Origin: DATKOF01 sp035524795 | GTDB taxonomy: Bacteria; Pseudomonadota; Gammaproteobacteria; Burkholderiales; SG8-41 | Direction of reading: 5' to 3' | DNA length: 31,262 nucleotides | Assembly: GCA_035524795.1 (NCBI GenBank) | Contig: DATKOF010000017.1 | Coordinates: forward strand, 1 to 31,262 | In this document: positions 23,790-31,262 of the stretch, in pieces | How the letters are laid out: every line of letters starts with the position of its first letter | How positions within the stretch are numbered: position 1 is the stretch's first letter | Made by a program: the position numbers and the translations under genes | The notes under the pieces: generated by a model | Seen by the model: the letters and a program-made list of their open reading frames with translations, nothing else | What the model was told of the DNA's origin: nothing | The model's database searches: none

Positions 23790-25227
23790 GAGACTGGAAC
23801 GCGGCCGCCGATGGCGGCCGCGCGATGCGCACGCGCGGATCGAACGCATCCCGCACGCTGTCGGCAAACAGGTTGGCGGCCAGCACCAGCGTCACCATGA
23901 ACACGAAAGCGCTCGCCAGCGACCACCATACCATCGGCTCGCGCGCCATTTCCAGCCGCGCGCCGTTGATCATCGTACCGAAGCTGTTCATCGACGGATC
24001 GACACCGACGCCGATATACGACAGCACAGCCTCGGCCAGCACCAGATCGCTGAAAGCCAGCACGACATTGATCAGCACGATATGCATGGCATTGGGCAAA
24101 ATGTGGCGCGTCAGGATGCGAAGAGTGTTCACGCCGAAAGCGTGTGCGGCCTGGATATAGTCGAGTTCGCGCAGTTTGAGCGTCTCGCCGCGCAACAGGC
24201 GGCACAATCCCGTCCAGGTGGTCACGCCAAGGATCGCGCACAGCACCAGCAGGCGGACATCGGCGCGCTCGGCCTCGGTTGCGAACCATTCCGCGTGACG
24301 GTCGATAAAGACCTGCATCATCAGTATCGACGCCGCGATCAGCAGCACTGCCGGAATCGAGTTCAGCGTGGTATAGACATACTGGATCGCGTCGTCGATC
24401 CAGCCACCGAAATAGCCGGCGGCGATGCCGAACACGATCGCAAACGGCACCATCAGCAGCGTCGTCAGCGTACCGATCACGAGCGCGGTACGTATGCTCT
24501 TGAGTGCCTCATACAGCACATCCTGTCCGACCTTGTCGGTTCCGAATACATGATAACCGCCGGTCAGCGCGACCATGACTCCGGAAAACAGGGCCATGGG
24601 CAGCAGCGCCAGGGCGATCGCCCGCCATGGCACCGTGGTTTCGCCGCGCCAGATGCGCCGCCATTCGCTGCGCGCCTCTCCGCGCACCGCCGCAAACATC
24701 CAGACCAGCCCTCCCCACGCCAGCAGTCCGGCGGCGGCGCCGAGCACAATACGGCGCGTGATGTCACCGGTGTAATCACGCTCAACATCGGCGAGTTGCG
24801 CGCCGCCGTAGATCAGCCGGGGAAACACGCGCTGCTCGCCGCCGCCTGGCAGGATCACGGTCTCCATGGCATAGCTGCGGATCGCCAGCGGCGCCGAGTA
24901 GGTTTTCTCGGCATGCGCGCGCAGCGGCCGCAATACGACGTCGAGCACGCTCAACACTTCGACCGAACGCGGCTGCTTGAAATGCAGTGAATCGAGTAAC
25001 CCGACCGCGACAAAGGCAAGCAACAGGGCAAGTCCAACCATGCCGCTCGCCGACTGCGCGACGCGGCGCCACGGCGCATGCAGATGTTCGCGGCGCCGCA
25101 CATAGCAGACCGTCAGCACGATCACCGCAATCAGGAAATAGACCAGCCGGTCGGTCCACAGAAATACCAGTTGATGCCACAGGGCCATCACCCGATCGAT
25201 CCACGGCATGACTTGAAAGTCGCTCAC
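23782..25227 (-). CDS. Peptide ABC importer permease (DppC/OppC/YejE type), long form
   Basis: Inner-membrane permease, 481 aa, clearly longer than the 300-340 aa common for this type. The additional N-terminal part has hydrophobic helices (LVYFLIAVIVLTVCYV near 28-43 and GMVGLALLLAFVAVGLL near 62-78), a periplasmic stretch with IRSYAMETVILPGGGEQR, and a further helix pair near 160-220. The standard BPD transport core (about 255-470) has the ATPase-contacting EAA loop ELDYIQAAHAFGVNTLRILTRHILPNA. The start is GTG 25227 with GAGG upstream, in a GTGA overlap with the preceding permease stop. Four overlapping genes suggest strictly coupled production of the importer. Confidence 0.92.
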   Translation of the reverse strand: MSDFQVMPWIDRVMALWHQLVFLWTDRLVYFLIAVIVLTVCYVRRREHLHAPWRRVAQSASGMVGLALLLAFVAVGLLDSLHFKQPRSVEVLSVLDVVLRPLRAHAEKTYSAPLAIRSYAMETVILPGGGEQRVFPRLIYGGAQLADVERDYTGDITRRIVLGAAAGLLAWGGLVWMFAAVRGEARSEWRRIWRGETTVPWRAIALALLPMALFSGVMVALTGGYHVFGTDKVGQDVLYEALKSIRTALVIGTLTTLLMVPFAIVFGIAAGYFGGWIDDAIQYVYTTLNSIPAVLLIAASILMMQVFIDRHAEWFATEAERADVRLLVLCAILGVTTWTGLCRLLRGETLKLRELDYIQAAHAFGVNTLRILTRHILPNAMHIVLINVVLAFSDLVLAEAVLSYIGVGVDPSMNSFGTMINGARLEMAREPMVWWSLASAFVFMVTLVLAANLFADSVRDAFDPRVRIARPPSAAAFQSHE

Positions 25228-26204
25228 GAAAACCTCACGCGCGGATCGACCAGCGTGTACGAGATGTCGGTCAGCACGAGGCCGGCGATATAAAGCAGCG
25301 AACCGATGAACACCATCGCGCGTACGATCGAGAAATCCTGCATATTGATGGCGTCGATCGTGTAACTGCCAAGTCCGGGGATGCCGAAGAACGATTCCGT
25401 CAGCAGACTGCCGAGAAACAACGATGGGATCGCGACCACGACGGTGGTCAGTATCGGGATCATCGCGTTGTTGAGCACGTGGCGGAACAGCACGGCACCC
25501 TCGCCGAGGCCCTTGGCGCGCGCAGTGCGGACATAGTCCTTGCCGATTTCCTCAAGGAAGAAGGTGCGGTAGAGCCGGGCGCTCGCGCCAAAACCGCCGA
25601 TGATGCCGATCGCGATCGGCAGCAGCAGGAAGCGCAGTGCGCCGGCAGCGGTCCCGGCATAGCCGGAAATCGGCACCAGATTCCAGAGCTTTCCAATCAG
25701 ATACTGGCCGCCGATGATATAAAACATCGCCGAGATCGACATCGCGACTACGCACAACGCGACGCCCCAGAAATCAAGGTAGGTCGCGCGGAACAACGCG
25801 AAACCGAGCGCACAGGTGATGTAGATCAGCAGGCCGACCATGAAAGTCGGCAGCGCGATCGCGAAGCTCGGCCCTGCGCGTTTACGGATTTCATAGCCGA
25901 TGTCTCGACTGTCGTCAGACGCGCCGAAATCGAACACGAACATGCGCAGCGATTTCCGGTAAAAAATGGTGTCGCTGATTTTGCCGAATCCGGCGGCGGC
26001 ACGGTTGTAGAACAATGGTTTGTCGTAGCCGTGTTCGTGCTTCCAGCTCTCGATCGCCGCCGGCGACACGCGCTTGATGCCAAGCTGCATGCGCGCCATG
26101 TCGTCGGGCGTGTTGACCACGAAGAACAGCGCGAAGGTCACGATATTGACGCCGATCAGGATCGGCACCGCATACAGCAGACGGCGCACGACATAGGCGA
26201 TCAT
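25224..26204 (-). CDS. Peptide ABC importer permease (DppB/OppB/YejB type)
   Basis: 326-aa inner-membrane permease. The N-terminus has the OppB-type pattern YVVRRLLYAVPILIGVNIVTFALFFVV, a periplasmic segment with SWKHEHGYDKPLFYN, several hydrophobic helices and the EAA loop GKDYVRTARAKGLGEGAVLFRHVLNNAMIPI. It ends in ISYTLVDPRVRFS, typical of the family. The ATG overlaps the binding-protein stop by four bases (ATGA) and its own end overlaps the next permease. With the DppC-type partner it forms the heterodimeric pore. Confidence 0.94.
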   Translation of the reverse strand: MIAYVVRRLLYAVPILIGVNIVTFALFFVVNTPDDMARMQLGIKRVSPAAIESWKHEHGYDKPLFYNRAAAGFGKISDTIFYRKSLRMFVFDFGASDDSRDIGYEIRKRAGPSFAIALPTFMVGLLIYITCALGFALFRATYLDFWGVALCVVAMSISAMFYIIGGQYLIGKLWNLVPISGYAGTAAGALRFLLLPIAIGIIGGFGASARLYRTFFLEEIGKDYVRTARAKGLGEGAVLFRHVLNNAMIPILTTVVVAIPSLFLGSLLTESFFGIPGLGSYTIDAINMQDFSIVRAMVFIGSLLYIAGLVLTDISYTLVDPRVRFS

Positions 26205-28381
26205 GACGGGGTCCCGGAGGTTGCGGTACTGCGCTCACGCCGCCGCCAGGTGCGCAGCGCCGGCAGTGTCAGCAACACCACTATCAGCGCGCCGATTCCA
26301 ATCGGCCACAATACGGGCTGATTCCACTCACGGCGGCGGATTTCGCGCAACGCAGGGTCGATGCGCTGATACTTGAGCGTGTTGTTGGCGATCTTGTTCG
26401 GCTTGATATTGTGGTACCACGCGTGATAGAGCGCATAGTCCTTGGGATGAAAGCCCCACAGCCACGGCGCGTCGTTGCGCACGATGCCCGCCATACGATC
26501 GATGATTTGCTGACGCTGCGGCGAATTCGGCATATTCTTCATTTGCTCGAACAGGCGGTCGTATTCGGGATTTTCATAGTTGGTCGCGTTCTCGCCCTGA
26601 AATTTGACCTTGCCCTGCGCACCATGCAGCAGGAACAGGAAATTCTCGGGATCAGGATAATCGGCGTTCCAGCCCCATTCGAAGATCTGCGCGTTGCCCT
26701 TGCGAATCTTGTCCTGGAAACGGTTGTAATCGGTGGGCCGCGGCTCAAGCTGGATGTGCAGTTTGGCGAACTCCTTCTTCATCCAGTCGAGCATCGATTT
26801 GTCTTCGGGACCGCGCGCGGTGACGTCGAAGTACAGTACCAGCGGCTGGCCGGTACGGCTGTCGATGCCGTCCGGATAGCCGGCCTCGGCGAGCAGTTTC
26901 TGCGCGTCCGCCAGCGGACGCCGCCGCGGCTGTTTGCCGTCCCAGGTATAGACCACCGGGTTGATGCCGGCGTCACCTTCGCGATAGCCGAAGATGCCGG
27001 GCGGAATCGGCCCCTGTGCCGGAATGCCACGGCCGTTCTGGAAAATCGAGACATATTCTTCGTAGTCGACCGCGATCGAAATCGCCTGCCGCAGCTTGCG
27101 CGCGCGATCGCTGAACCCGCCGACCACCGGATCGAGCATGTTGAAACCCATGTAATAGGTTGACGGCATGACCGCCGTCTTGAGCTGGATGCCCCTGTCG
27201 CGCATCGCATCCGTCAATACAGCCTCTCCCTGCGCTGACAATCGCACCGCCTGGTCAAAACTGTCGGAACCGATGCCGGACGCGTCGTAATAGCCTTGCA
27301 GGAACTTGTTCCAGCGCGGAATGCTTTCCCGTTCGTACGTGAACACCGCCTTGTCGATAAACGGCAGCGGCTTGCCGGCATCGCTGAGCAGCCCATCGCC
27401 GGCGTCCGTCACTTCGCCTTCAGCCGGATAAGCTTCCCCATGGAAGTTCGGATTGCGCTCGAGCATCATGATGCGATTGGGATCGTTGCGCGTCAGCATG
27501 TAGGGCCCGGTACCGACCGGGTACCAGTCGAGCGACAGATTGTTTTCAGCCATGCCGGGCTGCGCGAAAAAACGGTCGACCTCGGCCGGCACTGGCGCAA
27601 AAAACGGCATCGCCAGCCAGTACAGAAACTGCGGATATTGCCCCTTGAGCCGGATGCGATAGGTGTAGTCGTCAACCACCGACACGCCGGCCAGCGGATA
27701 TTGCGTGAGATCAAGCCAATCGTCGCCATGTCCCGCTGTCGCCATCGCGGCATTGACCTTTTGCAGCTGCGCCGCGTAGTCCCTGAGGCCGACAATATAA
27801 TCCTCCATCAGGCCGAGGATCGGGGAATGCAGGCGTGGGTGGGCAAGCCGCTTGATCTGATAAACGAAATCCGCGGCCTTAAGTTCACGCGTGCCGGTTT
27901 GCCTGAAATCACGCAATTCGTGCTTGTCGGAGATATCCTGCCTGCTCAGATGCGCGTAAACAGGACTGCCGTCCGGATTGCGGGCAAATGCCGGGTGCGG
28001 TTGATAAAGAATGCCGCGCCTGATCGTAATGTCATAAACGGTGTAGCCGATGTCCGCGGCACGCGCGGAGCCCGGCAGCGGACGACCGTCAACATCGAGG
28101 TAGTGCGCGACCGGCAATCTGGCGGCCGCACATGGTATCAGCTGATAAGGGCGTTTCAGATAGTGATATTGGAGCGGCGGCTCGTAAATCTGCGCGGTAA
28201 ACACGATTTCGTTCGAGCTGTACGACTGCACCGGGTCCAGGTGCTTGGGCCGTTCGCTGAAAGAACTGTAGAGGATGTTCTTGCCACTGTCGGCTGCCGG
28301 ATAAGGATCGTTCCACGGCGCGCCACAGGCCGTGACCGCCAGCAGACACCCTGCGGCCAGACACTGGATCATCGGTTTCAT
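26201..28381 (-). CDS. Peptide-binding lipoprotein (family 5 solute-binding protein) with C-terminal membrane helix
   Basis: 726-aa extracytoplasmic binding protein of the OppA/DppA/YejA class. The signal peptide ends in a lipobox (LLAVTAC, Cys at residue 19), so the mature N-terminus should be lipid-anchored. The body has family 5 features: PKHLDPVQSYSSNEIVFTAQIYEPP, YPVGTGPYMLTRNDPN, RQAISIAVDYEEYV and FEWGWNADYPDPENFLFLLHG. Unusually, a hydrophobic helix near the C-terminus (PVLWPIGIGALIVVLLTLPAL, about 690-710) is followed by the basic RTWRRRER, which looks like a second membrane anchor. The frame is open to 28453, but ATG 28381 starts the signal peptide. First gene of the importer operon, divergent from fabI. 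Confidence 0.92.
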   Translation of the reverse strand: MKPMIQCLAAGCLLAVTACGAPWNDPYPAADSGKNILYSSFSERPKHLDPVQSYSSNEIVFTAQIYEPPLQYHYLKRPYQLIPCAAARLPVAHYLDVDGRPLPGSARAADIGYTVYDITIRRGILYQPHPAFARNPDGSPVYAHLSRQDISDKHELRDFRQTGTRELKAADFVYQIKRLAHPRLHSPILGLMEDYIVGLRDYAAQLQKVNAAMATAGHGDDWLDLTQYPLAGVSVVDDYTYRIRLKGQYPQFLYWLAMPFFAPVPAEVDRFFAQPGMAENNLSLDWYPVGTGPYMLTRNDPNRIMMLERNPNFHGEAYPAEGEVTDAGDGLLSDAGKPLPFIDKAVFTYERESIPRWNKFLQGYYDASGIGSDSFDQAVRLSAQGEAVLTDAMRDRGIQLKTAVMPSTYYMGFNMLDPVVGGFSDRARKLRQAISIAVDYEEYVSIFQNGRGIPAQGPIPPGIFGYREGDAGINPVVYTWDGKQPRRRPLADAQKLLAEAGYPDGIDSRTGQPLVLYFDVTARGPEDKSMLDWMKKEFAKLHIQLEPRPTDYNRFQDKIRKGNAQIFEWGWNADYPDPENFLFLLHGAQGKVKFQGENATNYENPEYDRLFEQMKNMPNSPQRQQIIDRMAGIVRNDAPWLWGFHPKDYALYHAWYHNIKPNKIANNTLKYQRIDPALREIRRREWNQPVLWPIGIGALIVVLLTLPALRTWRRRERSTATSGTPS

Positions 28382-28406
28382 CGCTTTCAAGTGTAGCGTA
28401 ATGCGT

Positions 28407-28437
28407 TTGCGGGCGTCATCCGGCGCTGCGCTATAAT
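28407..28437 (+). promoter_or_regulatory. Candidate sigma-70 promoter of fabI
   Basis: A consensus TATAAT lies at 28432-28437. The nearest -35-like box is TTGCGG at 28407-28412, at a long 19-base spacing, so the -10 carries the call. It lies in the 90-base region between the divergent importer operon and fabI, 35 bases before the start codon. Confidence 0.6.
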
Positions 28438-28471
28438 TTGCGCGTTCCTCCATATACTACGAAGGCGATGC

Positions 28472-29260
28472 ATGGGTTTCCTGAAAAACAAAAAAATCCT
28501 GGTCACCGGCCTGTTGAGCAATCGTTCGATTGCCTACGGCATTGCAAAAGCGGCGCAGCGCGAAGAGGCGACACTGGCATTTACTTACCAGGGAGAAAAG
28601 GTCCGCGAGCGCGTCGCAGAACTGGCGCGGGAATTCGCGAGCGACCTGGTATTTCCCTGCGACGTGACCAGCGACGCCGAGATCGGACGGCTGTTCTCGG
28701 AGTTGGGGGCGCGCTGGGACGGACTGGACGGCATCGTGCATTCGATCGCGTTCGCGCCGCGCGAAGCATTGACCGGCGGCTTCCTCGACGGCCTGACGCG
28801 CAGTTCGTTCAATACCGCGCATGAGGTCAGTGCCTACAGTTTTGCGGCGTTCGCCAAGGCCGGCCTGCCGCTCCTGCGCGGCCGCAATGCGGCGCTGTTG
28901 ACGTTGACCTACCTGGGCGCAGTACGCGCGGTGCCGAACTATAATGTGATGGGGCTTGCCAAGGCCAGTCTCGAAGCCGGCGTCCGCTATCTGGCGCAGG
29001 ATCTCGGACCTTTCGGCATCCGCGTCAATGCGATTTCCGCCGGCCCGATCAAGACGCTCGCCGCGAGCGGCATCGGCGGTTTCGGCAGGATTCTGAATTA
29101 TGTCGAGGAAAACGCGCCGCTGCGGCGCAACGTGACGATCGAGGATGTCGGCAATGTGGCGGCGTTCCTGCTGAGCGACCTGGCGGCCGGCATCACCGGC
29201 GAAATCACCTATGTGGACGCCGGATTCAATACCGTCGTCGCCGGCATCGCCGGAACCTGA
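28472..29260 (+). CDS. fabI: Enoyl-ACP reductase (NADH)
   Basis: Last reduction step of each type II fatty-acid elongation cycle, and the target of triclosan and isoniazid-like inhibitors. It is 262 aa, as in E. coli. It begins FLKNKKILVTGLLSNRSIAYGIAKA, the FabI form of the nucleotide-binding loop. Tyr147 (TYLGA), Tyr157 and Lys164 (YNVMGLAKAS) match the catalytic Tyr146/Tyr156/Lys163 of E. coli FabI, and ISAGPIKTLAASGI is the mobile substrate loop. ATG 28472 is preceded by GAAGG. It converges on ppiD with 15 bases between the stops, an arrangement shared with many betaproteobacteria. Confidence 0.97.
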   Translation: MGFLKNKKILVTGLLSNRSIAYGIAKAAQREEATLAFTYQGEKVRERVAELAREFASDLVFPCDVTSDAEIGRLFSELGARWDGLDGIVHSIAFAPREALTGGFLDGLTRSSFNTAHEVSAYSFAAFAKAGLPLLRGRNAALLTLTYLGAVRAVPNYNVMGLAKASLEAGVRYLAQDLGPFGIRVNAISAGPIKTLAASGIGGFGRILNYVEENAPLRRNVTIEDVGNVAAFLLSDLAAGITGEITYVDAGFNTVVAGIAGT

Positions 29261-29263
29261 CCT

Positions 29264-29289
29264 GCAGCACGCAGCCTACTGCTGCTTTT
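29264..29289 (+). terminator. Short terminator-like hairpin after fabI
   Basis: GCAGCA (29264-29269) pairs with TGCTGC (29280-29285) and is followed by TTTT. It starts four bases after the fabI stop and overlaps the end of the convergent ppiD. The stem is only six pairs with a ten-base loop, so termination efficiency is uncertain. Confidence 0.4.
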
Positions 29290-31165
29290 CAAGCATTTTC
29301 TGGTTGACCTTGACGTCGGTATCCGACTTCAGCGCCGCGATATAAGCGTTCAGTTCCTCTTGCCCGGCGATCTGCTGCAATTGCCCTCTCAGCGTTTCAA
29401 GCCCGGCGCTGCCATCCGCCTCATCCTTTTCGCTGACGCGTGAAATCCTGAACAGCATGAAACCGCCTTGCGGATTCTCGACGCCACCGTACGCCGGCAG
29501 CTTGCCGATATCGGTGCTGAATATTTCCCGCAACAGGGGATCGGCGGATTCCTGAACAATGCTGTGACCGACCGCCTTGGGCGGACTCCAGCCGACAGCG
29601 ACGGTCGCGCCACGCCGCAACTGGTCGAGCAGACTGCGTCCCTGCTCGACGGCAATCTGCGCCGCCTGCTGGCGGACCAGGTACTTCTCGATATCGGCGC
29701 TGACCTCGGCGAACGGACGCGCGCTGGCCGGTCGGTAATCGGCAAGTCGCGCGACGACCAGTATATTGCCGCCGACATCGATCGCGTCGGTATTGCGCTT
29801 GTTCTTCAGCACGTCGTCGGAAAACACCGCCTGCAGCAGCTTGGGGTTGTCGAGCAACTTGTCATTGTTGCTGCTGCGGCTGATCCAGCCGCTGTGCTGG
29901 ATCGTCAGTTTGAGCGCATCGGCCGCCGATTGCAGACTGCCGCCCTGCTCGAAAGCAAGGTCGTTCAACTGCTCGGCAAGCCGGGAAAACTGCTGGGCGG
30001 CTTTCTGACGCCTGAGATCGCCGGCGACCTGCGCCTTGATCTCGTCGAAACCGCGGCCTTTGACCGCGTCCAGCCGGATGATGTGGTAGCCGTACTGGGT
30101 CTCGACCAGATCGCTGATCTGTCCCGGCTTCATGCCGAACACCGTTTCATCGAACGGCTTGACCATCGCCCCGCGCGGAAACCAGCCGAGATCCCCGCCC
30201 TGCGCGGCGGAACCGGGATCCTGGGAATTCTTCCTCGCCAGCTCGGCAAACTGCGCCGGGCTGCGCCGCACCTGTTGCAGCAGCTGTTCGGCCCTGGCGC
30301 GCGCCGCCTGCCTGGCCGCGACATCCGCCTTGGCATCCACCGCGATCAGGATATGGCTGGCGCGGCGTTGCTCGTCCTGCGCATAGCGCGCGTGATTGGA
30401 CTCGTAGAACTGACGCACCTCGTCATCGGCGACCGCGATGTTCGCCGCCACCATGTCGATAGAAAACACGACGTAGTCGAGACGCACCTGCTCCGGTGCC
30501 TGGAATTCGCCCGGATGGGCATCGTAATATTTGCGGACGGCATCGGACGGCAGTTTGACCTGCGCCATGAACTGCTCCGGCACCAGCGGCCGCACGCTGA
30601 CTTCGCGCTGCTGATTATTGATAAGGGACATCTGCGCGACGACCATCGCGGGCACCATCGCGCCACCACGGTAGGCCTCGTTGACGCGCGCCTGAACCAG
30701 GTCACGGCGCAGACCGCTTTCAAAGGAGACCTGCGACAAGCCACGCTCTTTGAGCCAGTCGGTATAAAGGGCATTGGAAAATTTTCCGTCCTGCAGAAAA
30801 ATCGGCTCCGTGCCGATCAGTTGCTCGAGATCGCGATCGGATGCAGTAATCCCGCTGCGCGCCGCCCGTCCCAGCAGCAGTTGCTGACGGATCAATGCAT
30901 CGAGCACTGCGGCGCGCACGTCCTGGCTGTCGAGCAGCGCCGGATCGGCCTTGTTGCCGAGCGCGCGCCGCAATTGGTCCTGGCGCTGGCTCAACGCGTC
31001 CGCGAATTCCTGCGGCGTAACCTGCCGGCCGCCGACTTTCGCGACGTAATTGCCGGAGCTGGTGGCGTCGAAATACGAATTGATCCCGAAAAAAGCGAAC
31101 GGCAGCGAGACCAGAACCAGAATGATCTGGGCCACCCTCTTGTTGTTGCTTACGAAATCAAACAT
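29276..31165 (-). CDS. ppiD: Periplasmic folding chaperone / peptidyl-prolyl isomerase PpiD
   Basis: 629-aa inner-membrane-anchored periplasmic chaperone that helps outer-membrane and exported proteins as they leave the Sec channel. One N-terminal helix (AQIILVLVSLPFAFFGIN, about 12-29) anchors it. A SurA-like chaperone region follows, with VGGRQVTPQEFADAL near 44-58. A parvulin domain spans about 265-360 (RASHILIAVDAK, FAELARKNSQDPGSAAQGGDLGWFPRG, MVKPFDETVFGMKPGQISDLVETQYGYHIIRL). A second chaperone-like half comes next. It is preceded by tRNA-Asp on the same strand with 51 bases between. In many betaproteobacteria the order is lon-hupB-tRNA-ppiD. Confidence 0.95.
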   Translation of the reverse strand: MFDFVSNNKRVAQIILVLVSLPFAFFGINSYFDATSSGNYVAKVGGRQVTPQEFADALSQRQDQLRRALGNKADPALLDSQDVRAAVLDALIRQQLLLGRAARSGITASDRDLEQLIGTEPIFLQDGKFSNALYTDWLKERGLSQVSFESGLRRDLVQARVNEAYRGGAMVPAMVVAQMSLINNQQREVSVRPLVPEQFMAQVKLPSDAVRKYYDAHPGEFQAPEQVRLDYVVFSIDMVAANIAVADDEVRQFYESNHARYAQDEQRRASHILIAVDAKADVAARQAARARAEQLLQQVRRSPAQFAELARKNSQDPGSAAQGGDLGWFPRGAMVKPFDETVFGMKPGQISDLVETQYGYHIIRLDAVKGRGFDEIKAQVAGDLRRQKAAQQFSRLAEQLNDLAFEQGGSLQSAADALKLTIQHSGWISRSSNNDKLLDNPKLLQAVFSDDVLKNKRNTDAIDVGGNILVVARLADYRPASARPFAEVSADIEKYLVRQQAAQIAVEQGRSLLDQLRRGATVAVGWSPPKAVGHSIVQESADPLLREIFSTDIGKLPAYGGVENPQGGFMLFRISRVSEKDEADGSAGLETLRGQLQQIAGQEELNAYIAALKSDTDVKVNQKMLEKQQ

Positions 31166-31216
31166 GATGCGCCGCTGATAATATGAAGAAAACGGGGTGC
31201 GTCTTTTCCGGTTTAT

Positions 31217-31262
31217 TGGCGGAGTGGACGGGACTCGAACCCGCGACCCCCGGCGTGACAGG
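31217..31262 (-). tRNA. tRNA-Asp (anticodon GTC), 3' part only
   Basis: The 46 visible nucleotides on the minus strand begin at the anticodon arm (CCTGTCACG, anticodon GTC) and include variable loop GGGGTC, T arm GCGGG-TTCGAGT-CCCGT and the 3' acceptor strand ending in encoded CCA with discriminator G. The sequence matches the well-known bacterial tRNA-Asp pattern. The 5' half lies beyond the right edge. Confidence 0.88.

Noticed and set aside
23365..24990. 541-codon plus-strand open frame opposite the importer ATPase and permease
   Set aside because: Both minus-strand genes show full family motifs. The antisense frame is His/Gln/Arg-rich and crosses a gene junction.
29468..31186. 572-codon plus-strand open frame opposite ppiD
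   Set aside because: PpiD on the minus strand has clear domains over the whole length. The antisense product has no recognisable motif and no ribosome site.

Overview
The window looks like chromosomal DNA of a betaproteobacterium, probably of the Nitrosomonadales/Rhodocyclales type. The evidence is high-GC coding sequence, PEP-CTERM surface proteins beside exopolysaccharide genes, the order tRNA-Asp / ppiD / fabI at the right end, and a gloB / yafS-like / rnhA / dnaQ / mltD block. No species can be named from the sequence alone. There is no IS element, integrase, CRISPR array or rRNA gene.

Layout. (1) 1-2716, minus strand: part of a type II secretion operon in the order gspG-gspF-gspE, with gspE running off the left edge. 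(2) 2985-6259, plus strand: a small acidic unknown protein, a perfect 18-bp palindrome, then wcaJ-like and manC genes that start exopolysaccharide repeat units and supply GDP-mannose. (3) 6507-13034: a surface and periplasm region. It holds an orphan MshA-like prepilin, two PEP-CTERM proteins, a large exported phosphoesterase, a di-heme cytochrome c peroxidase/MauG-like protein and a periplasmic unknown with a repeated HGDFC motif. The 6.4-8.7 kb part is visibly more AT-rich than its surroundings. (4) 13083-16378, minus strand: a prolyl 4-hydroxylase-type dioxygenase, a 65-aa unknown and an EAL-CBS-GGDEF cyclic-di-GMP protein. A 56-bp stretch of the dioxygenase gene recurs (55/56 identical) at 7868-7923, so regions 3 and 4 are bracketed by a direct repeat.

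(5) 16771-17416: tRNA-Val(CAC), facing a two-gene operon of tiny two-helix membrane proteins that are paralogues of each other. They are separated by a perfect 10-bp hairpin, and the family is not one I recognise. (6) 17714-21922: dnaQ, rnhA and a methyltransferase on the minus strand, divergent from gloB and mltD. This is the same neighbourhood as in E. coli. (7) 21948-28381, minus strand: a complete four-gene peptide-type ABC importer (binding protein, two permeases, fused double ATPase) with translationally overlapping genes. The binding protein carries both a lipobox and a C-terminal membrane helix. (8) 28472-31262: fabI, convergent ppiD, and the 3' half of tRNA-Asp at the right edge.

How they fit together (inference). 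Regions 1-3 suggest a cell-envelope programme: secretion apparatus, capsule or exopolysaccharide precursor supply, pilin-like and PEP-CTERM exported proteins. The cyclic-di-GMP protein is a plausible regulator of such surface traits. Regions 6-8 are housekeeping: replication proofreading, RNA-primer removal, methylglyoxal detoxification, murein turnover, fatty-acid synthesis, periplasmic folding and peptide uptake. The best candidates for something undescribed are the tandem small membrane proteins at 16904-17416 and the repeat-bracketed cassette at 7868-13652.
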